A stretch of DNA of 11,710 nucleotides, from assembly GCA_947480815.1 (NCBI GenBank), contig CANKEA010000015.1, positions 1 through 11,710 of the forward strand, given 5' to 3'. This DNA is from Caulobacterales bacterium. GTDB taxonomy: Bacteria; Pseudomonadota; Alphaproteobacteria; Caulobacterales; Caulobacteraceae. Shown piece by piece: positions 6,034 to 11,710 of the stretch (within the stretch, counting starts at the first letter, position 1; every line of letters begins with the position of its first letter). A program made the position numbers and the translations under genes. Under the pieces are notes generated by a model. The model was not told the DNA's origin. It was given only the letters and a program-made list of their open reading frames with translations, and made no database searches.

Positions 6034-8910
6034 CTAGAACTGGGCGGACAGGCGCACGTAGAAGGACCGCCCGCGCTCGTCGTAGGTATAGATATCGTAG
6101 TTGATTGGCGCATTGGCGTAGGACCGCGGCGCGTTCAGGTTGGCGATGTTATTAACGCCCACGGTGATCGCGGTTTCGAACTTGTCAAAGGTGTAGCCAG
6201 CCTCGGCATCCTGGTAGAAGATTTTCTTAGTCTCCGGCCCCTTCACCGTATTGGCAACATCGGTGGTCGGGCCGATGTAACGGCCACGCCACAGCGCCGT
6301 CATCGGTCCCTGCGTCCACTTCGCGGAGGTCTGCCCTTTCCACTTGGGATAGGTCGAACGTGGCTGGTCGCCCTTGCCGACCCGCTCATCAACGATCGGG
6401 GCACCGCCGGTCGGATTGGGCGAGGTGGTGCGGAAGGTCTGCAGATTAGAAGCGTCGATCAGGGTGTTGAACCGGCCGACCGGGGTGCTGAAGTCATAAC
6501 GCAGGGTGTAGTCGATACCTGCGGTGGCGATTTCGTTGAGGTTCTGCGAGCCCTGCAGCAGCGACTTGATGGCACCGGTAGCGCTATCGCGCGTCACCAG
6601 TTCGCAGAAGACCCCGCCGCGCGCGGCGCAGAGTTGCAGGATCTGAGTCACCGACTGAGCGGCGATCGCGTCCTTGATCTTTATGTCGTACTTGTCGACG
6701 GTCAGCGACAGGCCGGGCAAGAAGCGGGGCTTGATCGCCACGCCATAGGTGGTGGTGTCGGCAGTCTCTGGCTTGAGCTGGCGATTGCCGCTGATGATGC
6801 CGGGGATCAGACCGTTGAGGTTGAAGTTGGCTTGGTTGTAACCCGCTGGCACGCCGACGCAGCCAGGCTGGCTGGCGTTGGCCGCTGCGCCGCCGTTACA
6901 GGGATCGATACCCTGGAAGCTGGTCTCGCGGGCACCCTGATAGAGCTCGTTGATCGAAGGCGCGCGGAAGCCCTGGCTGTATGTGCCACGGATCAGGATG
7001 TCCTGGATCGGACGCCAGCCAATGCCGGCCTTGCCCGTCGCGGCGCTGCCCACGGTATTGTAGTCAGAGTAGCGCGCGGCAAGGCTCAAATCGAGGGTCT
7101 GGGCCAAGGCCACGTCCTTCAGAAGCGGAAGGTCGGCCTCGATATAGGCTTCGTTGAGGCTGTAGAAGCCCTTGGTGGCGGTGCGGGTCTGGGCCGTGGT
7201 GGTAGTCGCGGCCGCGGGCAGGTAACGGGGCGCGGAGTTGACATAGGGGTCAGGCGAGTCGATCGCCGAGTTGCGCCGATGCTCGACACCGGCGGCAATA
7301 GCCAGTGGGCCAGCCGGTAGCTGGAACAGCTCGCCGGTGATGTTGAAGGTCACGTCGCTCAGCCGGGTCTCGTTGGACTCGCGTGCGGTGTAACGCACGT
7401 ATTCGGCCTGAGCCGATGTCATGGGGCCAAACAGGTTGATGGCCGTGCAGCCTGCGATCGTGGCGCAGCGGGCCGGGTCGCCTAGGCCAAGTGCCAGTTG
7501 GTCGTAGTTCACGCTGTTCAGCGCCTTGCTGAAGATGTGGTTCCGATTGAACGAACCAAAGACGTCCCACGACCAGTCGCGGTTCAGGAGTTTGAAGGCG
7601 CCATCGAACCCGGCGGCCACGCGGAACGTCTCGACGTCCTGCACATTATCGCGATTGCCGATGTCAGTCATCACACGGCGGATCCGCCAGGCAGAGTTGG
7701 CGGCGAAGCCCAGCGTATTGGCTGTGGGAACGCCGTTGGCCGTGCCGAACGGGTTGAAGGCCTGGTTGTTGGGCAGGGCAAAGCCCTGAATGGTGCCGGC
7801 CGTGCCGCCGATGTCGAGCAAAACCGGCGAGAATAGCTGATCGGACTTACGGCGGTTGTAGAGCGCCTCGCCCGTGAAGTGGATGCTGTCGGAAATCTCG
7901 GTCTTGAAGCGGCTGTAAAAGCCATAGCGCTTGCTGGGACCGGTCGAATAAATACCCTGCGCCTGGGTGTTGTAGAAGTCGCCAGGCAGGGTGCCGCGAT
8001 GGAAAGCATCGTCGGCCAGCGCACCGGTACCGATGGCCGTGCCGTTGGCCACCGCAGGTGTGGCGCTTGAGGCGAAGCCCGCGATGGTGCCGAAATAGGT
8101 GTTCGCGGCCAGGCCCGGCAGGATGTAGAGGCCGTTCGGGTTGTTGCCCACGGCCGTTTGCGGCACCAGGGTCAGGGTGGTCAGCTGGCGAGCCGAGGTC
8201 AGGATCGGCTCTTCCTTGACGTAGGAGGCCGACAACAGCACCGAACTCCTCGCCCAGCGCTTGCCGAAATTGAGCGCGCCCGAGTAGGACTTGCCGTCGC
8301 CTTCGCTGGTGACGCCATACTTGGCGTTGGCCTTGATGCCGTCGAAATCACGGGCGGTCTTGATGTTGACCACACCTGCGATAGCGTCCGAGCCGTAGAT
8401 TGCGGAGGCACCATCTTTCAGCACCTCAACGCCCTCGATCATGCCCAGCGGCATGGTGTTGAGGTCGACGAAATCGCGGAAGCCGCGCTGGCCGACGCCA
8501 TCGACCCAGCGATGGCCGTCAACCAACACCAGCACGCGGTTGCCGCTGCCTTCCGATCCGCCAAGATAACGCAGGTTGATCGAGCTGGCACCGTAGGCCG
8601 TGCCCTGAGTGCCGTTCGAGTTGAGGCTGACCCCCGCCGATGGCAGCTTCTGCATCAGCTCGCCGATCGAGTTGGCCGCCGAACCGCGGATGTCTTCGGC
8701 GGTCAGGGTGGTCACCACCCCCACGACCTCAGCATCCTTGCGGGCGATGCGCGAGCCGGTAACGATAATGGCGTCCACCGAAGCTGCCGGCGCAGCGGCC
8801 TGCGCCATGGCGGGAGTGGCGACGCCCGTGGTGAGCACCCCGGCCGCGGTTAGGGCGGCAATGGCAGCACCATTGCGCAGGCCACGCAGCATCGTCTTCG
8901 CGTTCGACAT
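6034..8910 (-). CDS. TonB-dependent outer-membrane receptor
   Basis: A 958-residue TonB-dependent receptor that should import a ligand across the outer membrane using TonB-ExbBD energy. It has an N-terminal signal peptide with a cleavage site near AMA|Q (36/37) and a TonB-box-like DAIIVTGSR (46-54). The plug domain is about 55-190, with [13 protein letters not shown] (126-138) and [23 protein letters not shown] (161-183). A beta-barrel then runs to the terminal aromatic residue (YVRLSAQF). Barrel motifs include the [12 protein letters not shown] segment (648-659). Three closely spaced cysteine pairs (482/488, 671/684, 761/769) probably form disulfides in external loops. The ATG at 8910 is chosen because AAGGAGA (8921-8927) lies 10 bases upstream and the signal peptide starts there; an upstream in-frame start at 8955 would precede the leader. 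First gene of the operon. The ligand is unknown. Confidence 0.94.
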   Translation of the reverse strand: MSNAKTMLRGLRNGAAIAALTAAGVLTTGVATPAMAQAAAPAASVDAIIVTGSRIARKDAEVVGVVTTLTAEDIRGSAANSIGELMQKLPSAGVSLNSNGTQGTAYGASSINLRYLGGSEGSGNRVLVLVDGHRWVDGVGQRGFRDFVDLNTMPLGMIEGVEVLKDGASAIYGSDAIAGVVNIKTARDFDGIKANAKYGVTSEGDGKSYSGALNFGKRWARSSVLLSASYVKEEPILTSARQLTTLTLVPQTAVGNNPNGLYILPGLAANTYFGTIAGFASSATPAVANGTAIGTGALADDAFHRGTLPGDFYNTQAQGIYSTGPSKRYGFYSRFKTEISDSIHFTGEALYNRRKSDQLFSPVLLDIGGTAGTIQGFALPNNQAFNPFGTANGVPTANTLGFAANSAWRIRRVMTDIGNRDNVQDVETFRVAAGFDGAFKLLNRDWSWDVFGSFNRNHIFSKALNSVNYDQLALGLGDPARCATIAGCTAINLFGPMTSAQAEYVRYTARESNETRLSDVTFNITGELFQLPAGPLAIAAGVEHRRNSAIDSPDPYVNSAPRYLPAAATTTTAQTRTATKGFYSLNEAYIEADLPLLKDVALAQTLDLSLAARYSDYNTVGSAATGKAGIGWRPIQDILIRGTYSQGFRAPSINELYQGARETSFQGIDPCNGGAAANASQPGCVGVPAGYNQANFNLNGLIPGIISGNRQLKPETADTTTYGVAIKPRFLPGLSLTVDKYDIKIKDAIAAQSVTQILQLCAARGGVFCELVTRDSATGAIKSLLQGSQNLNEIATAGIDYTLRYDFSTPVGRFNTLIDASNLQTFRTTSPNPTGGAPIVDERVGKGDQPRSTYPKWKGQTSAKWTQGPMTALWRGRYIGPTTDVANTVKGPETKKIFYQDAEAGYTFDKFETAITVGVNNIANLNAPRSYANAPINYDIYTYDERGRSFYVRLSAQF

Positions 8911-8962
8911 CTTCGAATTATCTCCTTGACGGTTCGCGGCGTTTTCCGCGCACATCCAACCC

Positions 8963-8968
8963 GTTATA
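8963..8968 (-). promoter_or_regulatory. Candidate -10 box for the TonB-receptor operon
   Basis: The minus strand reads TATAAC here, a five-of-six match to the sigma-70 -10 consensus. It is 52 bases before the receptor ATG, which would give a leader of roughly 45 bases containing the small stem at 8935-8950. The hexamers 16-18 bases upstream are poor -35 boxes, so the site is tentative; an activator such as the operon's LysR protein could compensate. Confidence 0.35.
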
Positions 8969-9006
8969 AATTGACGTTAAACAGACCTGAGAGGGTCACA
9001 ACGGTA

Positions 9007-9019
9007 TTGATTAATCTAA
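9007..9019. promoter_or_regulatory. Candidate LysR-type operator with palindromic core
   Basis: A perfect 8-bp palindrome, GATTAATC at 9009-9016, sits inside an AT-rich island. The flanking T at 9007 and A at 9019 satisfy the loose T-N11-A rule for LysR-type operators. It lies about 95 bases upstream of both divergent starts, a plausible activator position for the receptor operon. The T-N11-A rule is weak and occurs often by chance, so this is a candidate only. Confidence 0.35.
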
Positions 9020-9104
9020 TCGGTCCATGCCGTGAAGGAATGACCTACCCCGAGATCAAGCCTTCCGCTTATCTGCTGGAGAAACCTTGGCTGGAGCCGT
9101 GTGC

Positions 9105-10229
9105 ATGACTGAATTCGACAGCGGCCGTCGCGCCACCCTAACCGGTGCCGCCGCCCTGACCGGGCTGGGTGCCCTGCCAGTCCTGGCGGCCCAGCGCAGG
9201 CCGTTGCGGCTTTCCCTGCTCGGCCAAGCCCTGCTGGAGAACGATCTGCGCACCCAGGTTTGGCCCGACCGCGAGCGGGTTTCCGCGCTCGTCCGCCATG
9301 GCGAAATCGGCTTCACCAATCTGGAAACCGTGATCCGTAGTAGCATCGTCGGTACCGCAACGCGTGAGGAACTGACCCTTCATGCCGGCGAACCGGTGGT
9401 GATTGATTGCCTCAAATCCCTCGGCATCACGCTGGTGGCCACATCCAATAACCACACCTTTGATCTGGGCCAGGGCGGGGTGCTCTCGACCCTAACGGCG
9501 CTCGACGCCGCCCACCTGCCCCACGCTGGATCGGGCATCGACCTGGACCATGCGGCGGCGGCAGGTTTCGCCACGACCAAAACCGGCACCAGGGTCGCCC
9601 TGGTTGGCTTCGCCACCGGCAAGGTCCGCGACGGCGGCGCGGCAAGCCCAACGCGCCCCGGCGTCAATGAGGTACGCGAAGATTCGCCCGGTGTGCTCAA
9701 TGCGCAGGACCTGGCGCGCGTCCATGCAGCCCTGGCCGAGGGTGCCAAAACCGCAGAGGTGGTTATCGCCTACCAGCACAATCACCTTTGGGGCGACGAC
9801 ATGGCCATCACAGCCCCCTGGCAGCGTCAGCTGGCTAAGCGCTGTATCGACGCCGGGGCCACCGTCTTTGTCAGCCACGGCGCTCCGCTCCTGCACGGAA
9901 TGGAACTCTATAAGAATGCCCCGCTGTTCTACGGCCTGGGCAATTTCATCTTCCAAACCGAAACCCCACCGGGGACCTATCCGCAGCGCGTGTGGGATGG
10001 GCTGATTGTCGATTGCCAGATCAGCGGTGCGGGCAAGCCCCGCATCGGCTTTATTCCCATCGTGCTGAACGACACGGGTCTTGGCGGACCGTCCGACATG
10101 GAAACTCGCGGGCGGCCCTCCCTGGCTGGAACGGTAGACGCGACGCGCATCCTCGCTGATTTCGCGGCGCGGTCTCAGGATTTCGGCGTGACAATCGCCA
10201 TCCGCGACGGCGTCGGTCTGCTGGTATAG
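9105..10229 (+). CDS. CapA/PgsA-family protein with Tat-like leader and altered metal motif
   Basis: A 374-residue member of the CapA family, related to metallophosphatases and best known from poly-gamma-glutamate synthesis. The N-terminus has a twin-arginine-like leader (SGRRATLTGAAALTGLGALPVLAAQ from residue 6), suggesting export. Recognisable blocks are FTNLETVI (70-77), VATSNNHTFDLGQGG (111-125), VVIAYQHNHLWGDD (219-232), VSHGAPLLHGMELYKN (256-271) and LFYGLGNFIFQ (274-284). The usual GD near the first strand reads GQ here (Gly40-Gln41), and the usual GHHPH block reads SHGAP, so the metal site may differ from classic CapA. The ATG at 9105 has GGAG 8 bases upstream; a TTG at 9087 would precede the leader by six residues. 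It is divergent from the receptor operon, with a DUF3606 gene 33 bases downstream. No capB or capC partner is visible, so a capsule role is not supported. Confidence 0.85.
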   Translation: MTEFDSGRRATLTGAAALTGLGALPVLAAQRRPLRLSLLGQALLENDLRTQVWPDRERVSALVRHGEIGFTNLETVIRSSIVGTATREELTLHAGEPVVIDCLKSLGITLVATSNNHTFDLGQGGVLSTLTALDAAHLPHAGSGIDLDHAAAAGFATTKTGTRVALVGFATGKVRDGGAASPTRPGVNEVREDSPGVLNAQDLARVHAALAEGAKTAEVVIAYQHNHLWGDDMAITAPWQRQLAKRCIDAGATVFVSHGAPLLHGMELYKNAPLFYGLGNFIFQTETPPGTYPQRVWDGLIVDCQISGAGKPRIGFIPIVLNDTGLGGPSDMETRGRPSLAGTVDATRILADFAARSQDFGVTIAIRDGVGLLV

Positions 10230-10262
10230 AACGGCGGCGAGACGGAACTGCGGGAGACGATC

Positions 10263-10445
10263 ATGGCCGGCCTGAAGGACAAGCGCGGCTTTATCGACAA
10301 GGACCGGCTCGACCTGACCGAACGGCAGGCGGTCGAATACTGGATGAAGCGCTGGGGCATCACCCGCGATCAGCTGGCCGCTGCCCACCGCAAGGTCGGC
10401 CGAATGACCAAGGACATTGCCGCCGAGCTTGGCAAGAAGCGCTAG
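10263..10445 (+). CDS. DUF3606-type small protein
   Basis: A 60-residue charged protein matching the DUF3606 pattern: an acidic, basic start (DKDRLDLTERQAVEYWMKRWGITRDQLAAAHRKVG), then a helix and a lysine-rich end. The conserved core is the sequence from L16 through the VEYW and GIT..QL..A elements to KVG at about residue 45. The function of this family is unknown; it is probably a small cytoplasmic helical protein. The ATG at 10263 has a strong GGGAG (10252-10256) six bases upstream. It follows the CapA-like stop by 33 bases and may share its transcript, although such genes are often independent. Its stop codon lies inside the hairpin shared with the convergent DUF6152 gene. Confidence 0.82.
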   Translation: MAGLKDKRGFIDKDRLDLTERQAVEYWMKRWGITRDQLAAAHRKVGRMTKDIAAELGKKR

Positions 10446-10457
10446 GCGTCGGCCTAG
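10442..10457. terminator. Hairpin spanning both stop codons of convergent genes
   Basis: CTAGGC and GCCTAG form a perfect 6-bp stem around GTCG. The TAG stop of the DUF3606 gene (10443-10445) lies in the left arm and the TAG stop of the DUF6152 gene (minus strand, 10454-10456) lies in the right arm. Such a structure between convergent genes could act as a bidirectional terminator, but the stem is short and has no T-tract on either side. I therefore regard it as a weak candidate. Confidence 0.4.
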
Positions 10458-10837
10458 TAGGTTGCCAGCCGGTAGGTCTTGCCACCGATAATCACAGCCT
10501 TCAGCAGACCGGTGTTTGAACCGTCACGCGACGGGCTGAAGATATAGGTCATCGATGATCCCGGCTTGAGATCCTGGCGGATCAACAGGCCCATCCGGTG
10601 CAGTTCGGAACTGTTCACCCCTTCGAGTGTCCATACCGTTTGGGCCTTGGTCTGCGTATCGACCACGGCGAATTTCCAAACCGCGTGCGGCTCGATATCG
10701 CGCAGTTCGATCAATGGCCCGGTGCGCTGCACCTGGACTGCCGTGTTGTAGGCGGCGTTGGCGTTATGATGCGCCAAGGCGGGGCTTGCGGCGATACCAA
10801 GCGACACGACAGCGAGAAGGGTCTTGAGATTCTTCAT
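10454..10837 (-). CDS. Exported DUF6152-family protein
   Basis: A 127-residue exported protein of the DUF6152 type, function unknown. A signal peptide (MKNLKTLLAVVSLGIAASPALA) ends at an ALA|HH site (22/23), leaving a mature protein that starts with two histidines. The mature part is a small beta-rich domain with the family features IELRDIEPHAVWKFAV (43-58), VWTLEGVNS (68-76), PSRDGSNTGLLKAVIIGG (102-119) and a short tail. The ATG at 10837 overlaps the stop of the EamA-type transporter gene as ATGA, and GGAGGGGG (10850-10857) lies 12 bases upstream inside that gene, so the two are cotranscribed and probably coupled. The family assignment comes from the AHH start, the PHA motif and the RDG motif; a search would confirm it. 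Confidence 0.78.
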   Translation of the reverse strand: MKNLKTLLAVVSLGIAASPALAHHNANAAYNTAVQVQRTGPLIELRDIEPHAVWKFAVVDTQTKAQTVWTLEGVNSSELHRMGLLIRQDLKPGSSMTYIFSPSRDGSNTGLLKAVIIGGKTYRLATY

Positions 10838-11710
10838 TGGCGATGTTTTCCCCCTCCGGCCGACGAGTCTAGTGCGATCTTTGAAGATTTGTCAGCGAGC
10901 ACCTTCGCGGGCAGCACCGCAAAGCCGATCACCCCGGCGACAATCAGCACGCCTCCGATCAGATCATAAGCCGCCAGCGGCTCATGCAGCAGGATGACCG
11001 CCAGCACAGCACCGAACACAGGCATGAGATTGATGGCCTGCGAGGCCCGCGCCGGGCCCACCAGGTCGACGGCGCGCGTGTAGAACAAATAGGCTAGCAG
11101 CGATGGAACTACCGACACATAGGCAAAGGCCCCCAGGCTCGCGATGCTCCAGATAATACGATGACCGTGGGTCAGTTCGAAATGGCTGGCTGGCCCCATT
11201 GCCGCAACCCCGATGGCGAAGACACAGGCCATGAAGCTTAATGGATTCACCGCCGGGCGTAGGCGCAAGAGCACTGTGTAGATCGCCCATGCCAGGACCG
11301 CGATCAGGATCAGGCCATCCCCGTGGTTGAACCGCAGCTTCAGCAGCACATCGACGCTGCCCTGGCAGACGATAATCACCACGCCTGAAGCGGAAATAGC
11401 CACGGCGGCCAGCTGTCGCCAGCCCACGGTCTCGCGAAAGAGCAGAAAGGCAAAGGCAACGATCAGCGGCGGAATTGCGGCCTGGATCAGCACGCCATTC
11501 GTAGCCGTGGTGTAGTGCAGCCCCGTGTAGAGCAGGGCGTTGAAGGTAGCGACGCCCAGCAGGCCAAGCACAATGACGATCCCGGCCTTGGCCCGCAACG
11601 CGGCCGCGTCTCGTTTCAAGTGCGGCCACGCGAACGGTGCCACCAGGGTCAGTGCACCGGCCCAGCGCACGAAGGCCAGGGTAAACGGGGGAACTAGGTC
11701 CCGCGCCGCC
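10834..11710 (-). CDS. EamA/DMT-family transporter, 5' end beyond the window
   Basis: A drug/metabolite transporter of the EamA type, with about 291 residues visible and an open frame running off the right edge. A GTG at 11670 could be taken as a start, but the in-frame residues upstream of it (ARDLVPPFTLAF) match the usual N-terminal EamA region, so the true start lies beyond the window by perhaps 15-30 codons. Two repeated EamA domains are visible, each with about five hydrophobic helices. Landmarks are RWAGALTLVAPFAWPHL, NALLYTGLHYTTATNGVLIQAAIPPLIVAFAFLLFRE in the first repeat, and TRAVDLVGPARASQAINLMPVFGAVLAVILLHEPL in the second. The substrate is unknown; relatives export amino acids or metabolites. 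The stop overlaps the DUF6152 start by four bases. Confidence 0.9.
   Translation of the reverse strand, partial: AARDLVPPFTLAFVRWAGALTLVAPFAWPHLKRDAAALRAKAGIVIVLGLLGVATFNALLYTGLHYTTATNGVLIQAAIPPLIVAFAFLLFRETVGWRQLAAVAISASGVVIIVCQGSVDVLLKLRFNHGDGLILIAVLAWAIYTVLLRLRPAVNPLSFMACVFAIGVAAMGPASHFELTHGHRIIWSIASLGAFAYVSVVPSLLAYLFYTRAVDLVGPARASQAINLMPVFGAVLAVILLHEPLAAYDLIGGVLIVAGVIGFAVLPAKVLADKSSKIALDSSAGGGKHRQ

Larger units (their letters stand above)
8911..9104. promoter_or_regulatory. Divergent control region between the TonB receptor and the CapA-like gene
   Basis: These 194 bases separate two divergent starts and hold no gene. On the minus strand, the receptor side has AAGGAGA (8921-8927), a 5-bp leader stem CGCGG/CCGCG around a six-base loop (8935-8950), and a TATAAC-like -10 candidate (8963-8968) 52 bases before the ATG. 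No convincing -35 pairs with it. The centre (9005-9020) is strikingly AT-rich for this DNA. On the plus side, GGAG at 9093-9096 lies 8 bases before the CapA-like ATG. A TTGACG at 8971-8976 on the plus strand has no good -10 partner. Promoters are therefore inferred mainly from gene arrangement. Confidence 0.6.

Noticed and set aside
4861-7320. An 819-codon open frame on the plus strand opposite the AbgT and TonB-receptor genes
   Set aside because: It crosses the junction of two well-supported opposite-strand genes, has an unnatural composition rich in Arg, Gln, Gly, His and Asp without domain motifs, and is what GC-rich codon bias produces on the antisense strand.
8971-8999. Plus-strand TTGACG as a -35 box for the CapA-like gene
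   Set aside because: The hexamers 16-18 bases downstream are GGTCAC-like and do not resemble a -10 box.
9492-10388. A 298-codon minus-strand open frame opposite the CapA-like gene and the DUF3606 gene
   Set aside because: It is antisense to two genes with clear family motifs, spans their intergenic gap and shows no recognisable domain.
11668-11670. GTG as the start of the EamA transporter gene
   Set aside because: In-frame codons upstream to the window edge encode the typical PPFTLAF segment of EamA N-termini, so the gene is cut by the window rather than starting here.

Overview
This is a GC-rich, densely packed chromosome-type segment, most likely from an alphaproteobacterium of the Caulobacterales or Sphingomonadales. 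The assignment is inferred from gene style: a 958-residue TonB-dependent receptor with a Sphingomonas/Caulobacter-like leader and plug, a Tat-leader CapA-like protein, a DUF6152 protein and a DUF3606 protein. No rRNA, tRNA, CRISPR array, insertion sequence, integrase or origin was seen.

Layout. (1) Positions 1-1496, minus strand: the start of a VirB-type type IV secretion operon in the order virB1, virB2, virB3, virB4, with virB4 cut by the left edge. (2) Positions 1497-1680: a 184-base gap with a 7-bp hairpin and no gene. (3) Positions 1681-8910, minus strand: a compact four-gene operon read in the order TonB-dependent receptor, AbgT-family inner-membrane transporter, CocE/NonD-type serine hydrolase, LysR-family regulator. 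Junctions are a 3-base gap, a 4-base ATGA overlap and a 10-base gap. (4) Positions 8911-9104: a 194-base divergent control region. (5) Positions 9105-10445, plus strand: a Tat-leader CapA/PgsA-like protein followed by a 60-residue DUF3606 protein. (6) Positions 10454-11710, minus strand: an EamA/DMT-type transporter whose start lies beyond the right edge, overlapping by 4 bases a small exported DUF6152 protein. The convergent ends of blocks 5 and 6 share a small hairpin that contains both stop codons.

The most interesting unit is block 3. It provides an outer-membrane importer, an inner-membrane carrier, a leaderless (so cytoplasmic) alpha/beta hydrolase of a family that cleaves acyl, ester or X-Pro peptide bonds, and its own regulator. 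Together these read as one import-and-cleave route for a small amino-acid-derived or peptide-like conjugate. The substrate cannot be named from sequence. The divergent CapA-like exported protein may share control with it. The adjacent virB genes raise the question of whether this route is cargo of, or a neighbour to, a conjugative element, but nothing in the window settles that.
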